DNA of 62,933 nucleotides, from positions 1 to 62,933 of the forward strand of contig JAGAAS010000078.1 in NCBI GenBank assembly GCA_017615125.1, written 5' to 3'. Made by a program: the position numbers and the translations under genes. The notes under the pieces were generated by a model. That model searched no databases. It saw only the letters and a list, made by a program, of their open reading frames with translations, and was not told where the DNA came from. Positions 16,874-25,343 of the stretch are shown here, piece by piece (positions within the stretch are counted from its first letter, which is position 1; each line of letters opens with the position of its first letter). The stretch is from Bacteroidaceae bacterium. GTDB taxonomy: Bacteria; Bacteroidota; Bacteroidia; Bacteroidales; Bacteroidaceae.

Positions 16874-17085
16874 AGGTGTAAAGGTTTTTAGTTTTTAAGG
16901 AGATGAAAGAAAAATGTATAATATACAAACATTCCATAATCTCTTTGCAAAGAAAACAAAAAGAATACAAAAAACAAAGTTTTTTCGCAAAAAAATTAAA
17001 AAACATGAAAAAAGAGGGAAACCGTCTTTTTTGCCCGTTCATTAACGGTTAGTAAGGAGGAATATCCGAGGGAAAAAGAAAAAGG
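16874..17085. other. AT-rich intergenic region
   Basis: A very A/T-rich spacer between the 183-residue secreted gene and the aminotransferase terminator. It presumably contains the promoter of the minus-strand secreted gene, but I could not find a convincing -33/-7 pair. No ORF of interest or RNA gene was recognised. Confidence 0.5.
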
Positions 17086-17114
17086 AAAAGGAGCGTCTGG
17101 CAGGTGCTCCTTTT
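17086..17114 (-). terminator. Intrinsic terminator after the aminotransferase
   Basis: AAAAGGAGC (17086-17094) and GCTCCTTTT (17106-17114) form a perfect 9-bp stem with an 11-nt loop. On the minus strand it is followed by a T/C-rich tract. It lies 55 nt past the aminotransferase stop codon and probably ends the iorA-iorB-aminotransferase transcript. Confidence 0.75.
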
Positions 17115-17169
17115 GCTGATTTTTGCTTGGCAAACGAGGGTGTTTCTCGCTTTGCCCGGGAGGGAAAGG

Positions 17170-18486
17170 TTACCCTTGCGGATGGCTCTCGGCGAAGAGG
17201 CGGCAGCGCTCTTCGAGGAGCGGATAGTGATGTTCCTGCATGCAGCTGCAGCAGGCGCGGATTCCTTGACGGGTGCTGCCGGTAGTGCTGAGAACGATGC
17301 CCGTGATGCCGAAGTAAAGCAGCTCGCGGAGGAAAGCGCCGCCTTCCATTCCCGCGTAGCCGATGGTGAAGAAGAGTCCGTCGGAGACAGGCTCGTCCTG
17401 ATCCTTGTCGTAGACGACAGAGAAGCCGTAGCGCTGCATGATCTGCTTGATGCGCTGGGTGCGGCGGGCGTACTCGCGCACATCGTCCACAAAGCGGTAT
17501 GTTCCGTCGGAGGCAGCACGCATCATCGCCGCCATAGCGCATTGAGCACTGTGGCTCACGCCCGAGGAGAGCGTGTAGAGCATATTATAAGCGAAGACAG
17601 CGCCGAAGCGGCTGAAGCCGTAGCGCTTGTGGAGCGTGGCGTAGCTGCGAACGAACAGCTTGTCGGAGATGCATGCTACGGCGATGCGCTGGCCTGCGTA
17701 GGAGAACATCTTTGAGCCCGAGAGCATGAGGATATAGTTGTCGGTATAATGGCTTACGGAGGGCTGGTAGGGGGCTTGGAAGGGACGGCCCAGAGGACGT
17801 CGGAAATCCATTGTCATATAGGCAAGGTCCTCGATGACGATGACATCGTACTTCGTGGCAAGCTCTCCTATCACCTGCAGTTCGTCATCCTTCAGGCACA
17901 TCCACGAAGGGTTGTTGGGGTTGCTGTAAATGAGGCAGCAGACGTCTCCTGCGGAGAGGATCTCTTTGAGCTTGGCTCGCAGCGCCTGGGCTCCGCGGTA
18001 GTCGGCGACGTCGAACGAGCGCATGTCGGCTCCGATGACGGCGGCCTGCATCTTTTGCACGGGGAAGCCTGGGTCGAAGTAGAGGATGGTCCTTCGCTGG
18101 GGGTCCAGCTGTGTGCAAAGCATGAAGGAGGCGAACACTCCCTGCATGGAGCCTGTGGTAGGGATGCAGCCCTTGGGGGCAACGTCGGTGTTGATGAAGG
18201 CTTTGACGAAGCGCGAGGCTTCGGTCTTCAGCTCGGCGATACCCTCAATGTTGGGATACTTGGCTGCCACGCCGCGCCGAAGGGCTTCTATCTCGGCTTC
18301 TGTGCCGACGGCGGAGGGGGGCAGGCCGGGGATGCCCATTTCGAAGTGGATGTACTCTTCGCCCGTCTCCTCCTCGAGTGTTCGGGCTATGGCGCCAATC
18401 TGGCGTATGGAGGCTTTGTTGAGATCGTCTATCTCCATGTCGCGAAGCAGCTCGTCGACACGTTCTTTGCTGAATACGGTTTTCAT
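17170..18486 (-). CDS. PLP-dependent class I/II aminotransferase
   Basis: A fold-type I aminotransferase of about 438 residues from MKTVFSKERV; the frame extends 7 residues further to an ATG at 18507. Motifs: TGSMQGVFASFML near the cofactor phosphate, YSNPNNPSW (substrate/PLP-binding Asn), IEDLAYMTMDFR (Asp contacting the pyridine N), and LSGSKMFSYAGQRIA with the PLP-binding Lys. The gene lies downstream of iorB and iorA on the same strand. Known biochemistry of IorAB (oxidation of aryl 2-oxo acids) suggests this enzyme interconverts aromatic or branched amino acids and 2-oxo acids, but the substrate is inferred from context only. Confidence 0.85.
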   Translation of the reverse strand: MKTVFSKERVDELLRDMEIDDLNKASIRQIGAIARTLEEETGEEYIHFEMGIPGLPPSAVGTEAEIEALRRGVAAKYPNIEGIAELKTEASRFVKAFINTDVAPKGCIPTTGSMQGVFASFMLCTQLDPQRRTILYFDPGFPVQKMQAAVIGADMRSFDVADYRGAQALRAKLKEILSAGDVCCLIYSNPNNPSWMCLKDDELQVIGELATKYDVIVIEDLAYMTMDFRRPLGRPFQAPYQPSVSHYTDNYILMLSGSKMFSYAGQRIAVACISDKLFVRSYATLHKRYGFSRFGAVFAYNMLYTLSSGVSHSAQCAMAAMMRAASDGTYRFVDDVREYARRTQRIKQIMQRYGFSVVYDKDQDEPVSDGLFFTIGYAGMEGGAFLRELLYFGITGIVLSTTGSTRQGIRACCSCMQEHHYPLLEERCRLFAESHPQG

Positions 18487-18584
18487 TTGCGGATGTTGTG
18501 AAGTCAAAGTTCAGGGAAGGGTTTGCGGAGAAGAACTCATCTCTGCAGAAGTAGCATTCGCGGCACGCGGGAACAGATGGATAG

Positions 18585-19163
18585 CTATTTCGCGCTGCTG
18601 TTTGCTCGGCCTATCTCAAGGGCGCGGATGTTCATCTCCACGACGGCGTCGCCCTTCGCAGCGAAGACGGTGCGGACGGCTTGCTTCAGCGTGTCGAAGT
18701 CCATCCCCAGCGCGTCGGCGGCAGCTCCCAGCAGAATCATGTTGGCAGCCTTGGGCATGAGGTTTGCCTTCGCGAGTGCGTCGATGTCGATGCTCACGAC
18801 GTGGGGAAGGCTGGCGAGTGCGGCGTGAATCTTCTCGATGTCGGGATAGTTGGGTATGTTCACGAAAGGAGCGCTCGCGGTGATCACCCAGCCGTCGGCC
18901 TTCAGCCAGGGCTGGTAGCGCAGCGCCTCCATTGGCTCCATTGCGATGATGATGTCGGCGCCGCCCAGGGGGATGAGGTCCGACTGGATGACGTCGGACG
19001 AGATGCGCAGGTTGCTTTGCACGTCGCCTCCGCGCTGGCTCATGCCGTGCACCTCGGCTTGCTTGATGAAAAGCCCCTCGTTCAGGGCTGCCTGCCCGAT
19101 GATGGTTGCGATGGAGAGGATTCCCTGTCCTCCCACGCCCGCAAGGATGATATCTGTTTTCAT
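18585..19163 (-). CDS. iorB: Indolepyruvate:ferredoxin oxidoreductase, beta subunit
   Basis: 192 residues, the usual size for IorB. The N-terminus MKTDIILAGVGGQGILSIATIIGQAAL and the motif EVHGMSQRGGDVQSNLRI are hallmarks of the gamma/beta domain of 2-oxo acid oxidoreductases. With IorA it oxidatively decarboxylates aryl pyruvates to aryl-acetyl-CoA, passing electrons to ferredoxin; it probably acts in the cytoplasm under anaerobic conditions. It lies 118 bp after iorA, a gap that contains repeat copy B, and 98 bp before the aminotransferase start. Confidence 0.93.
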   Translation of the reverse strand: MKTDIILAGVGGQGILSIATIIGQAALNEGLFIKQAEVHGMSQRGGDVQSNLRISSDVIQSDLIPLGGADIIIAMEPMEALRYQPWLKADGWVITASAPFVNIPNYPDIEKIHAALASLPHVVSIDIDALAKANLMPKAANMILLGAAADALGMDFDTLKQAVRTVFAAKGDAVVEMNIRALEIGRANSSAK

Positions 19164-19198
19164 GAATCTCGTGTTATGGTTCTTTGTAGATAATGGTT

Positions 19199-19278
19199 TT
19201 TTCTTTGTCGAGAAAAATTTTTCCCTTCTTCATACGGCGAGATGTAGAAAGAAAAAAATTTTTTCCCTTCTCGATAAT
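19199..19278 (-). repeat. Dispersed intergenic palindromic repeat, copy B
   Basis: The complement of 19220-19240 carries the CTCGCCGTATGAAGAAGGG motif of the family. The plus strand carries GAGATGTAGAAAGAAAAAAA and then CCCTTCTCGATAATTTTTT, as in copy D. The halves are arranged differently from copies C and D. It separates iorA from iorB inside an otherwise co-directional gene set. Confidence 0.7.
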
Positions 19279-19281
19279 TTT

Positions 19282-20880
19282 TTATTCTTTCTTCTCCGCA
19301 GCGGCACGTTTCTGCTTGGCGTGACGCGCAAGGGTCTGGATGCACTCGCGACGAGGGATGATGACGGAGACTCCCCGGTATTCGATCTCCTCGCGAAGGA
19401 TGCGCGTGATTTCCTCCATGTTGGCAGGCAGGGGGACAACGACTTTCAGGTGCTCGTCGCTCACGCCAAGCCCGCGACAGATGGCCTCGAACTTGTTCGT
19501 TCCCGCTGAGTCTTGCCCTCCTGTCATCCCCGTCGTGAGATTGTCGGAGATGATGACGGTGATGGGGGAGTTCTCGTTCACAGCATCCAAGAGGCCCGTC
19601 ATCCCGCTGTGCGTGAACGTGGAGTCTCCGATAATGGCAACGGCGGGGAACAATCCTGCGTCGGAGGCTCCTTTCGCCATCGTGATGGAAGCTCCCATAT
19701 CGACGCACGAGTGCAGCGCTTGGTAGGGAGGCAGGGCACCGAGGGTGTAGCATCCTATATCGCCGAAGACGCGGCTGTCGGGATAGTCGGCAAGTACGCG
19801 ATTGAGCGCCTCGTAGACACTTCTGTGCCCGCATCCTTGACAAAGTGCTGGCGGACGTCCTACAACCGTCTCGCAGGGTTTGAAAGTCTGTGCCGAGGGG
19901 AGCCCAAGGGCCTGTCTGACATTGTCGGGCGTGAGCTCTCCTGTGCGGGGCAGCGTGCCGTCGAGACGTCCGTGCACGGTTACTTCGTGCGAGATGATGC
20001 CGATGAGTTGTTCCTCGACGAAAGGCTGTCCATCCTCTACGACAAGCAGCTCACGGTGCTTGGAAGCCAGCTCGGCAAGGAGTTTCTTAGGCAGCGGGTA
20101 CTGCGACAGCTTGTAAACGGTGAAGGGGAGTTCCTCGGCGCAGTTTTCCATCAAGTAGTTGTATCCGATTCCGCAGGCAACGACGGCGCGCGGGCTGTCG
20201 ACCTTCGTCAGGCGGCTGAAGGGCGATGCTGCGCTGAGCTCCTCGAGGCGCGGTTGTAAGGCGCAGAGTTCCACGTTCTTGCGCCGGGCGTTGGCAGGAA
20301 GAAGCACCCAGCCCTTGGGGTCGGCAGGCGCGGAGAGATGGTTTTGCGGGCGAGGCGTGTCGGCAATCTCCACCACAGCGCGGCTATGCGCCAGGCGGGT
20401 GACGATGCGCATCAGCACGGGGAGACGAAGCTCCTCCGACAGGTCGAAGGCGTAGGATATCATGTCGTAGGCCTCTTGCTGCGTGGAGGGTTCGATGGTC
20501 GGAATCAAGGCGAACTTCCCGTAGAAGCGGCTATCCTGTTCGTTCTGGGAACTATGCATGGAAGGGTCGTCGGCAGCAAGAACGATCAGCCCTCCGTTGA
20601 CGCCCGTGACGGCGCTGTTGATAAAGGCGTCGGCGCAGACATTCATGCCCACGTGTTTCATGCAAACCAGCGCGCGCTTTCCTGCGAACGACATGCCGAG
20701 GGCTGCTTCCATCGCTGTTTTCTCGTTGGTGCACCAGCGGCTGTGGACGGGAGCGTGCGATACCTGAATATACTCTGTGATTTCAGTCGAGGGCGTGCCA
20801 GGATAGGCATACACGCCCGAAAGTCCTGCATCGAGCGCGCCTTGAGCAATAGCCTGGTCGCCTAAAAGTAACTTCTTCAT
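19282..20880 (-). CDS. iorA: Indolepyruvate:ferredoxin oxidoreductase, alpha subunit (short form)
   Basis: 532 residues. The N-terminal part (LLLGDQAIAQGALDAGLSGVYAYPGTPSTEI) is the pyruvate-oxidoreductase pyrimidine domain. The C-terminal part has the thiamine diphosphate motif GDSTFTHSGMTGLLDAVNEN and SDNLTTGMTGGQ. It catalyses CoA-dependent oxidation of aromatic 2-oxo acids with IorB. Classical IorA proteins are longer and end in a ferredoxin domain binding two 4Fe-4S clusters; here the protein stops at AAAEKKE with no CxxCxxC run, so electrons must pass to a separate carrier. The minus-strand -7 box TATTTTTG (complement of 20903-20910) lies just upstream. Confidence 0.93.
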   Translation of the reverse strand: MKKLLLGDQAIAQGALDAGLSGVYAYPGTPSTEITEYIQVSHAPVHSRWCTNEKTAMEAALGMSFAGKRALVCMKHVGMNVCADAFINSAVTGVNGGLIVLAADDPSMHSSQNEQDSRFYGKFALIPTIEPSTQQEAYDMISYAFDLSEELRLPVLMRIVTRLAHSRAVVEIADTPRPQNHLSAPADPKGWVLLPANARRKNVELCALQPRLEELSAASPFSRLTKVDSPRAVVACGIGYNYLMENCAEELPFTVYKLSQYPLPKKLLAELASKHRELLVVEDGQPFVEEQLIGIISHEVTVHGRLDGTLPRTGELTPDNVRQALGLPSAQTFKPCETVVGRPPALCQGCGHRSVYEALNRVLADYPDSRVFGDIGCYTLGALPPYQALHSCVDMGASITMAKGASDAGLFPAVAIIGDSTFTHSGMTGLLDAVNENSPITVIISDNLTTGMTGGQDSAGTNKFEAICRGLGVSDEHLKVVVPLPANMEEITRILREEIEYRGVSVIIPRRECIQTLARHAKQKRAAAEKKE

Positions 20881-20943
20881 ACGTTTTTTTCTTTTTACGC
20901 TACAAAAATACGAAGAAAAGACAAAATATGAATTATAAATGCG

Positions 20944-20951
20944 TATATTTG
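20944..20951 (+). promoter_or_regulatory. -7 box upstream of the GH38 mannosidase gene
   Basis: TATATTTG fits the Bacteroidota -7 consensus TAnnTTTG and lies about 75 nt before the GH38 ATG. No clear TTTG was seen at the expected -33 distance, so the promoter may be regulated or weak. Confidence 0.45.
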
Positions 20952-21025
20952 TAGCAACTTTTTTAGGTATAAGGTTGAAAATAGCATTCTGTAAGCAATA
21001 AATCTAAACTATAATCGAATTATCT

Positions 21026-24000
21026 ATGAAGAATCGTTTCCGTTTCGCTCTCGTGATGCTGCTGATAGCCGCATCGGGAGCCTTGTCTGCCCAAAATGAA
21101 GAAAAAGTGGCGTATATGGTGGCTGACGCACACCTCGATACGCAATGGAACTGGGACATTCAGACGACCATCCGTCAGTATATCCCCAAGACCATCCGCC
21201 AGAACCTGCATCTGCTGCGCACGTATCCCGACTACATCTTCAATTTCGAAGGTGCCATCAAGTATTCGTGGATGAAGGAGTATTTCCCCACAGAATATGA
21301 AGAGGTAAAGAAATATATAAAGGAAGGGCGCTGGCACTTGACGGGCACCAGCTGGGACGCCGACGAGGTGGTGATTGTCTCGCCCGAGTCGTGGCTGAGA
21401 AATACTCTGATGGGACAGACCTTCTATCGTCAGGAATATGGGCTGGAGAGCACGGATGTCTTCCTTCCCGACTGCTTCGGCTTCGGATACGACCTTCCCA
21501 CGTTGGCTGCGCATTGCGGGCTGATAGGATTCTCGTCGCAGAAGCTGGGATGGCGCAACAATCCTTTCTACGACGGCAAGCTGAAGAAGTATCCCTACTC
21601 GATAGGCGTCTGGAAAGGCATCGACGGGAACTCTATCCTTATGGCTCACGGATATGGCTACACGCAGTCGTACGACGACGTGGACATCAGCCAAGATGAG
21701 AGGCTTTACAGGAACATGAGCGAGAGTCCCATAGGAATAGGTTATCAGTATTACGGAACAGGCGACACGGGCGGCTCTCCTAACATCAAGTCGGTGCGTG
21801 CTGTCGAGAAGGGACTGAAGGGAACGGGTCCCGTGAAGATTGTCAGCGCAACGAGTGACCAGCTTTACAAGGACTTGATAGCTTCGGACCGTGTGAAGGA
21901 GTTGCCTGTTTGGGACGGTGAGTTGCTGATGGACGTTCACGGCACAGGCTGCTACACGTCTCAGGCAGCCATGAAGCTCTACAACAGGCAGAACGAGCAC
22001 TTGGCCGATGCGGCAGAGCGTGCTGCCGTTGTTGCCGAGTGGCTGGGGGCTTCGGCTTATCCTCGCCAGACGATGCATGAAGCTTGGAGCTCCATTATCC
22101 TGCATCAGTTCCACGACGACTTGACGGGCACAAGTATTCCTCGTGCGTACGAGTTCTCCTGGAACGACGAGCTGATAGCTTCGAAACGGCTCGCTAACGT
22201 GCTGACGGATGCTGTAAACGGCGTTTCTTCCCGTTTGAATACGGCTGTGAACGGCATTCCCGTCGTATTGTACAATACGGAGTCCTACGAGCAGCGGGCG
22301 GTAGCGGAAATCACGTTGCCCGACATGCAGGCATCCTATTCGGTGAAGGGTCCCGACGGCAAGACACTTCCTTCGCAGGTGGTGCAGGATGCTCAAGGGA
22401 ACCGAATCCTTTTGGTTGACGCTACGGTTCCAGCCACAGGATGGAGCGTGCTGAGCCTCAAGGCTGCGGGAAAGAAAACGACAGCCGAAAAGGACGTAAA
22501 GAAAGTGGAGAATAGCATATATGCCGTTACGTTTGACGGGAAGGGCGATATCTGCTCTTTGGTAGACAAGCGCGTGGGCAAGGAACTCGTGCAGGAAGGC
22601 AAGACCTTCGGCCTGGTTGTCTTCGACGACGCGCGTAGCGTCAGCTGGCCTGCATGGGAAATCCTGAAGCGCACGCTCGATAAAGAACCGCTGCCGGTCG
22701 CTTCAGAAGCAAGCGTGACGTTAATCGAGCAAGGCCCCATCCGCACGACAGTGAAGATAAGCCGCACACTTGGCGAGTCGGTGATAAACCAGTATGTGCG
22801 TCTCTACGAAGGCTCTTTAGCCGAGCGCATCGACATTTATAATGAGGTAGAGTGGAACTCGGAGAACGCGCTGCTGAAGGCAAACTTCCCGATGAACATA
22901 GCTAACGAGGAGGCAACTTACGATTTAGGCCTCGGAAGTGTTCTTCGCGCCAACAACAGGGACAATCAGTATGAGGTTTACTCGCACGAGTGGACAGACT
23001 TGACGGATGCCGACGGCTCGTACGGAATAACCATCCTCAACGACTGCAAATACGGCTGGGACAAGCCGAACGACAACACGCTGAGGCTTTCGCTGCTCTA
23101 CACGCCTTCCACAGGGCGCGGCTACAGCTATCAAAGCAAGCAGGATCTTGGACATCACGCGTTTACGTATAGCATTGTCGGTCATCCGGGCAAACTTGAC
23201 AAGGGTGCCGCCGTATGGCAAAGCACGCAGCTGAACAGCCCGGTGCGGGCATTTGTGGCTCCGCGTCACAAGGGTGAACTTGGCAAGAACTTCTCTTTCG
23301 TTTCTTCTGATAACAAGAACGTTACCATTCGCGCGCTGAAGAAAGCCGAAGTTTCCGATGAGTATGTGATCCGCGTCTATGAGAATAGCGGAGCCGGAGA
23401 GCAGCATGCGCGCATTACGTTTGCTGCAGCCCTTGCGAATGCGGTGGAAGCAGACGGCACGGAGAAGACAAAGGGCGCTGCGAAGGTAAGCGGCAATGTG
23501 CTGGAGGTGGATATTGCTCCGTTCAGCGTGAAAACGTTCAAGGTGACTTTTGCTGACGCGAAGAAGGTTTCGGAACCCGTTCAGGAGAAGCTGGAACTGG
23601 CTTACGACAAGCGTTGTGTCAGCTCCAACGAGTTCCGTTCTGGTGCAGACTTTGAGGGAGGCAACAGCTTCGCTTCGGAATTGCTTCCTGCCGACGGACA
23701 ACTGGTTGTCGACGGTGTGCATTACGTTCTCGGAGACTATGACGGCTACAACGGAATGGTTTGTCGCGGGCAGGAGGTGAAGCTTCCCGAAGGCATATAT
23801 AATAAGGTATATCTGTTGGCTGCTTCCACCCGCGGGGATCAGAAGTTAGACATCGTCTGCGGCAAGAACAAGGCTACGGTCGAGGTTCCATCCTACACGG
23901 GATTCCTGGGACAGTGGGGCCACACAGGACATACGCACGGATTCTGTAAGAAAGCCGATGTGGTGTATGTGGGAACGCATCGCCACACTTCGACGGAGGA

Positions 24001-24622
24001 CCAGCCGTATGAGTTTACCTATCTGTTCCGTGTGGCAGTCGACGTGCCGAAGGGAGCAACCAGCATCGTGCTTCAGGAAAACGCCAATGTGGTCGTCTTT
24101 GCCGCTACGGCTGTCAACGAAGCCGAGCGTGTGACTCCTGCCTGCAGCCTGTTCAAGACGGGAAACAAGACGGATGCCGTTTCATACGAGGCTGCGATGC
24201 CGGCACGCGTCAACATCCTGAAGGATGCAAAGATTATCGGTGTTTCGGGTGAGGTGAACAGGCGCGAAGTGGGTGCCAACATCAACGACGGCGATCTGGA
24301 AACCAAATGGTGCGACACCCGGAAGACTCCTCACTGGATTATGTTTGACTTCGGCAAGTCCGTCGAGGTCAGCGGCTGGCGTCTGGTTAGTGCAGGACAG
24401 GAAGATGCTTCCTACATCACCCGTGCCTGCTTGCTCATGGGACGCGAAAAGGAAACCGACGAGTGGACCGTCCTTGACATGCTCGACGGGAATAAAAGCG
24501 ACGATGTGGAGCGCTCCTTCGATGCAGCCAAGGTGCGCTTCCTGCGCCTGATGGTGACAGGTCCTGAGCAGGATCTGGGTGACGGAGCCACCCGTATTTA
24601 CGAAATGGAGGTTTACGAGTAG
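21026..24622 (+). CDS. Glycoside hydrolase family 38 alpha-mannosidase with C-terminal F5/8 type C domain
   Basis: 1198 residues with a signal peptide ending ALSAQ. The GH38 catalytic domain begins at once: DAHLDTQWNWD supplies the zinc-binding His/Asp pair, and FLPDCFGFGYDLPTLAAHCG carries the nucleophile Asp. HQFHDDLTGTSIPRAYE is another GH38 signature (zinc ligands). The middle beta-sandwich domains follow (about 400-850). Residues about 1060-1198 (VGANINDGDLETKWCD...RIYEMEVYE) form a discoidin/F5/8C carbohydrate-binding domain. It probably trims alpha-mannosides of host N-glycans in the periplasm or at the cell surface. It stands alone, with its own -7 box and terminator. Confidence 0.93.
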   Translation: MKNRFRFALVMLLIAASGALSAQNEEKVAYMVADAHLDTQWNWDIQTTIRQYIPKTIRQNLHLLRTYPDYIFNFEGAIKYSWMKEYFPTEYEEVKKYIKEGRWHLTGTSWDADEVVIVSPESWLRNTLMGQTFYRQEYGLESTDVFLPDCFGFGYDLPTLAAHCGLIGFSSQKLGWRNNPFYDGKLKKYPYSIGVWKGIDGNSILMAHGYGYTQSYDDVDISQDERLYRNMSESPIGIGYQYYGTGDTGGSPNIKSVRAVEKGLKGTGPVKIVSATSDQLYKDLIASDRVKELPVWDGELLMDVHGTGCYTSQAAMKLYNRQNEHLADAAERAAVVAEWLGASAYPRQTMHEAWSSIILHQFHDDLTGTSIPRAYEFSWNDELIASKRLANVLTDAVNGVSSRLNTAVNGIPVVLYNTESYEQRAVAEITLPDMQASYSVKGPDGKTLPSQVVQDAQGNRILLVDATVPATGWSVLSLKAAGKKTTAEKDVKKVENSIYAVTFDGKGDICSLVDKRVGKELVQEGKTFGLVVFDDARSVSWPAWEILKRTLDKEPLPVASEASVTLIEQGPIRTTVKISRTLGESVINQYVRLYEGSLAERIDIYNEVEWNSENALLKANFPMNIANEEATYDLGLGSVLRANNRDNQYEVYSHEWTDLTDADGSYGITILNDCKYGWDKPNDNTLRLSLLYTPSTGRGYSYQSKQDLGHHAFTYSIVGHPGKLDKGAAVWQSTQLNSPVRAFVAPRHKGELGKNFSFVSSDNKNVTIRALKKAEVSDEYVIRVYENSGAGEQHARITFAAALANAVEADGTEKTKGAAKVSGNVLEVDIAPFSVKTFKVTFADAKKVSEPVQEKLELAYDKRCVSSNEFRSGADFEGGNSFASELLPADGQLVVDGVHYVLGDYDGYNGMVCRGQEVKLPEGIYNKVYLLAASTRGDQKLDIVCGKNKATVEVPSYTGFLGQWGHTGHTHGFCKKADVVYVGTHRHTSTEDQPYEFTYLFRVAVDVPKGATSIVLQENANVVVFAATAVNEAERVTPACSLFKTGNKTDAVSYEAAMPARVNILKDAKIIGVSGEVNRREVGANINDGDLETKWCDTRKTPHWIMFDFGKSVEVSGWRLVSAGQEDASYITRACLLMGREKETDEWTVLDMLDGNKSDDVERSFDAAKVRFLRLMVTGPEQDLGDGATRIYEMEVYE

Positions 24623-24660
24623 GCTTTCCCTGTCCGTCTCCTCAAGCCGGAAAAAGCAAA

Positions 24661-24699
24661 GGAAGGGCAGCGTCACGCGATGCTGCCCTTCCTGTTTTT
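24661..24699 (+). terminator. Intrinsic terminator after GH38
   Basis: GGAAGGGCAGC (24661-24671) pairs perfectly with GCTGCCCTTCC (24682-24692) and is followed by TGTTTTT. It lies 38 nt after the GH38 stop codon. Confidence 0.88.
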
Positions 24700-24700
24700 C

Positions 24701-24816
24701 GAAGAGAAGGAATCAGAAATTATTCTTTCTTCATCTCGCCGTATGAAGAAAGAATCTCGCGAGATGTAGAAAGAAAAAAAATTTATCCCTTCTCGAGCGC
24801 GCCGTATTCCTTCTCG
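24701..24816 (+). repeat. Dispersed intergenic palindromic repeat, copy C
   Basis: The longest copy, about 115 bp. It holds GAGAAGG near the start, CTCGCCGTATGAAGAAAG, the palindrome ATCTCGCGAGAT, the GATGTAGAAAGAAAAAAA block and CCTTCTCG twice near the end. It lies between the convergent GH38 and CYTH genes, after the GH38 terminator. Confidence 0.75.
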
Positions 24817-24827
24817 AAAAAATCGGC

Positions 24828-25301
24828 TTATTCTTTCTCCCAGGTGTTGTAAGGATTGCGGCTGATGAATCCGTTGTAGTAACGATGGTCTCCCGTGACT
24901 TCCTTGCCGAGAAAAGCAGGCTTCTCGTACGGTTCGTCGACGGCGCCAAGCTCTATTTCGGCAAAGACAAGTCCGTCGTTGTCGCCGTGAAATTCATCTA
25001 CCTCGACAACGTGCTTTCCTGCCTTCACCAGCCAGCGGGTCTTCTCGATGCGTCCGGGCTGACAGATGCTGAGTAGCTGCCGGGCCTCTTCAAGAGGGAT
25101 TTCCTTCTCCCACTCGAAGCGTGCAATGCCGCTGGCGTCGGATGGGCCCTTGATGGTGAGGTATCCCTTGTCGTCGCGCAGACGCACACGGACGGTACGC
25201 CCGTTTTGTCTGCAGATGTAGCCCTGAAGTATCTCGGAGCGGTTGTATGCGAGCGACTTGTAGCTGTCGTCGTTGACTAAGAACTTTCTTTCTATCTCCA
25301 T
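24828..25301 (-). CDS. CYTH-domain protein (triphosphate tunnel metalloenzyme family)
   Basis: 157 residues starting MEIERKFLV, the ExExK signature that binds metal and triphosphate in the CYTH superfamily. Further charged strands (RVRLRDDKGYLTIKG, RFEWEKEIP, KTRWLVKAGKHVVEVDEF, FAEIEL) line the tunnel in this fold. Family members hydrolyse inorganic triphosphate or triphosphorylated compounds or act as class IV adenylate cyclases; the short single-domain bacterial form is most often a triphosphatase, so that is the likely activity. It is 42 bp downstream of prfB on the same strand and probably co-transcribed. Confidence 0.9.
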   Translation of the reverse strand: MEIERKFLVNDDSYKSLAYNRSEILQGYICRQNGRTVRVRLRDDKGYLTIKGPSDASGIARFEWEKEIPLEEARQLLSICQPGRIEKTRWLVKAGKHVVEVDEFHGDNDGLVFAEIELGAVDEPYEKPAFLGKEVTGDHRYYNGFISRNPYNTWEKE

Positions 25302-25343
25302 TTGCCTGGCTTTTGGCGGCTTGCGGTGCAGAGCCTTGTTTTC

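Noticed and set aside
21020-22396. Minus-strand open frame of 458 codons opposite the GH38 gene
   Set aside because: The plus-strand frame holds the conserved GH38 motifs; the opposite frame is a by-product of GC-rich codon use.
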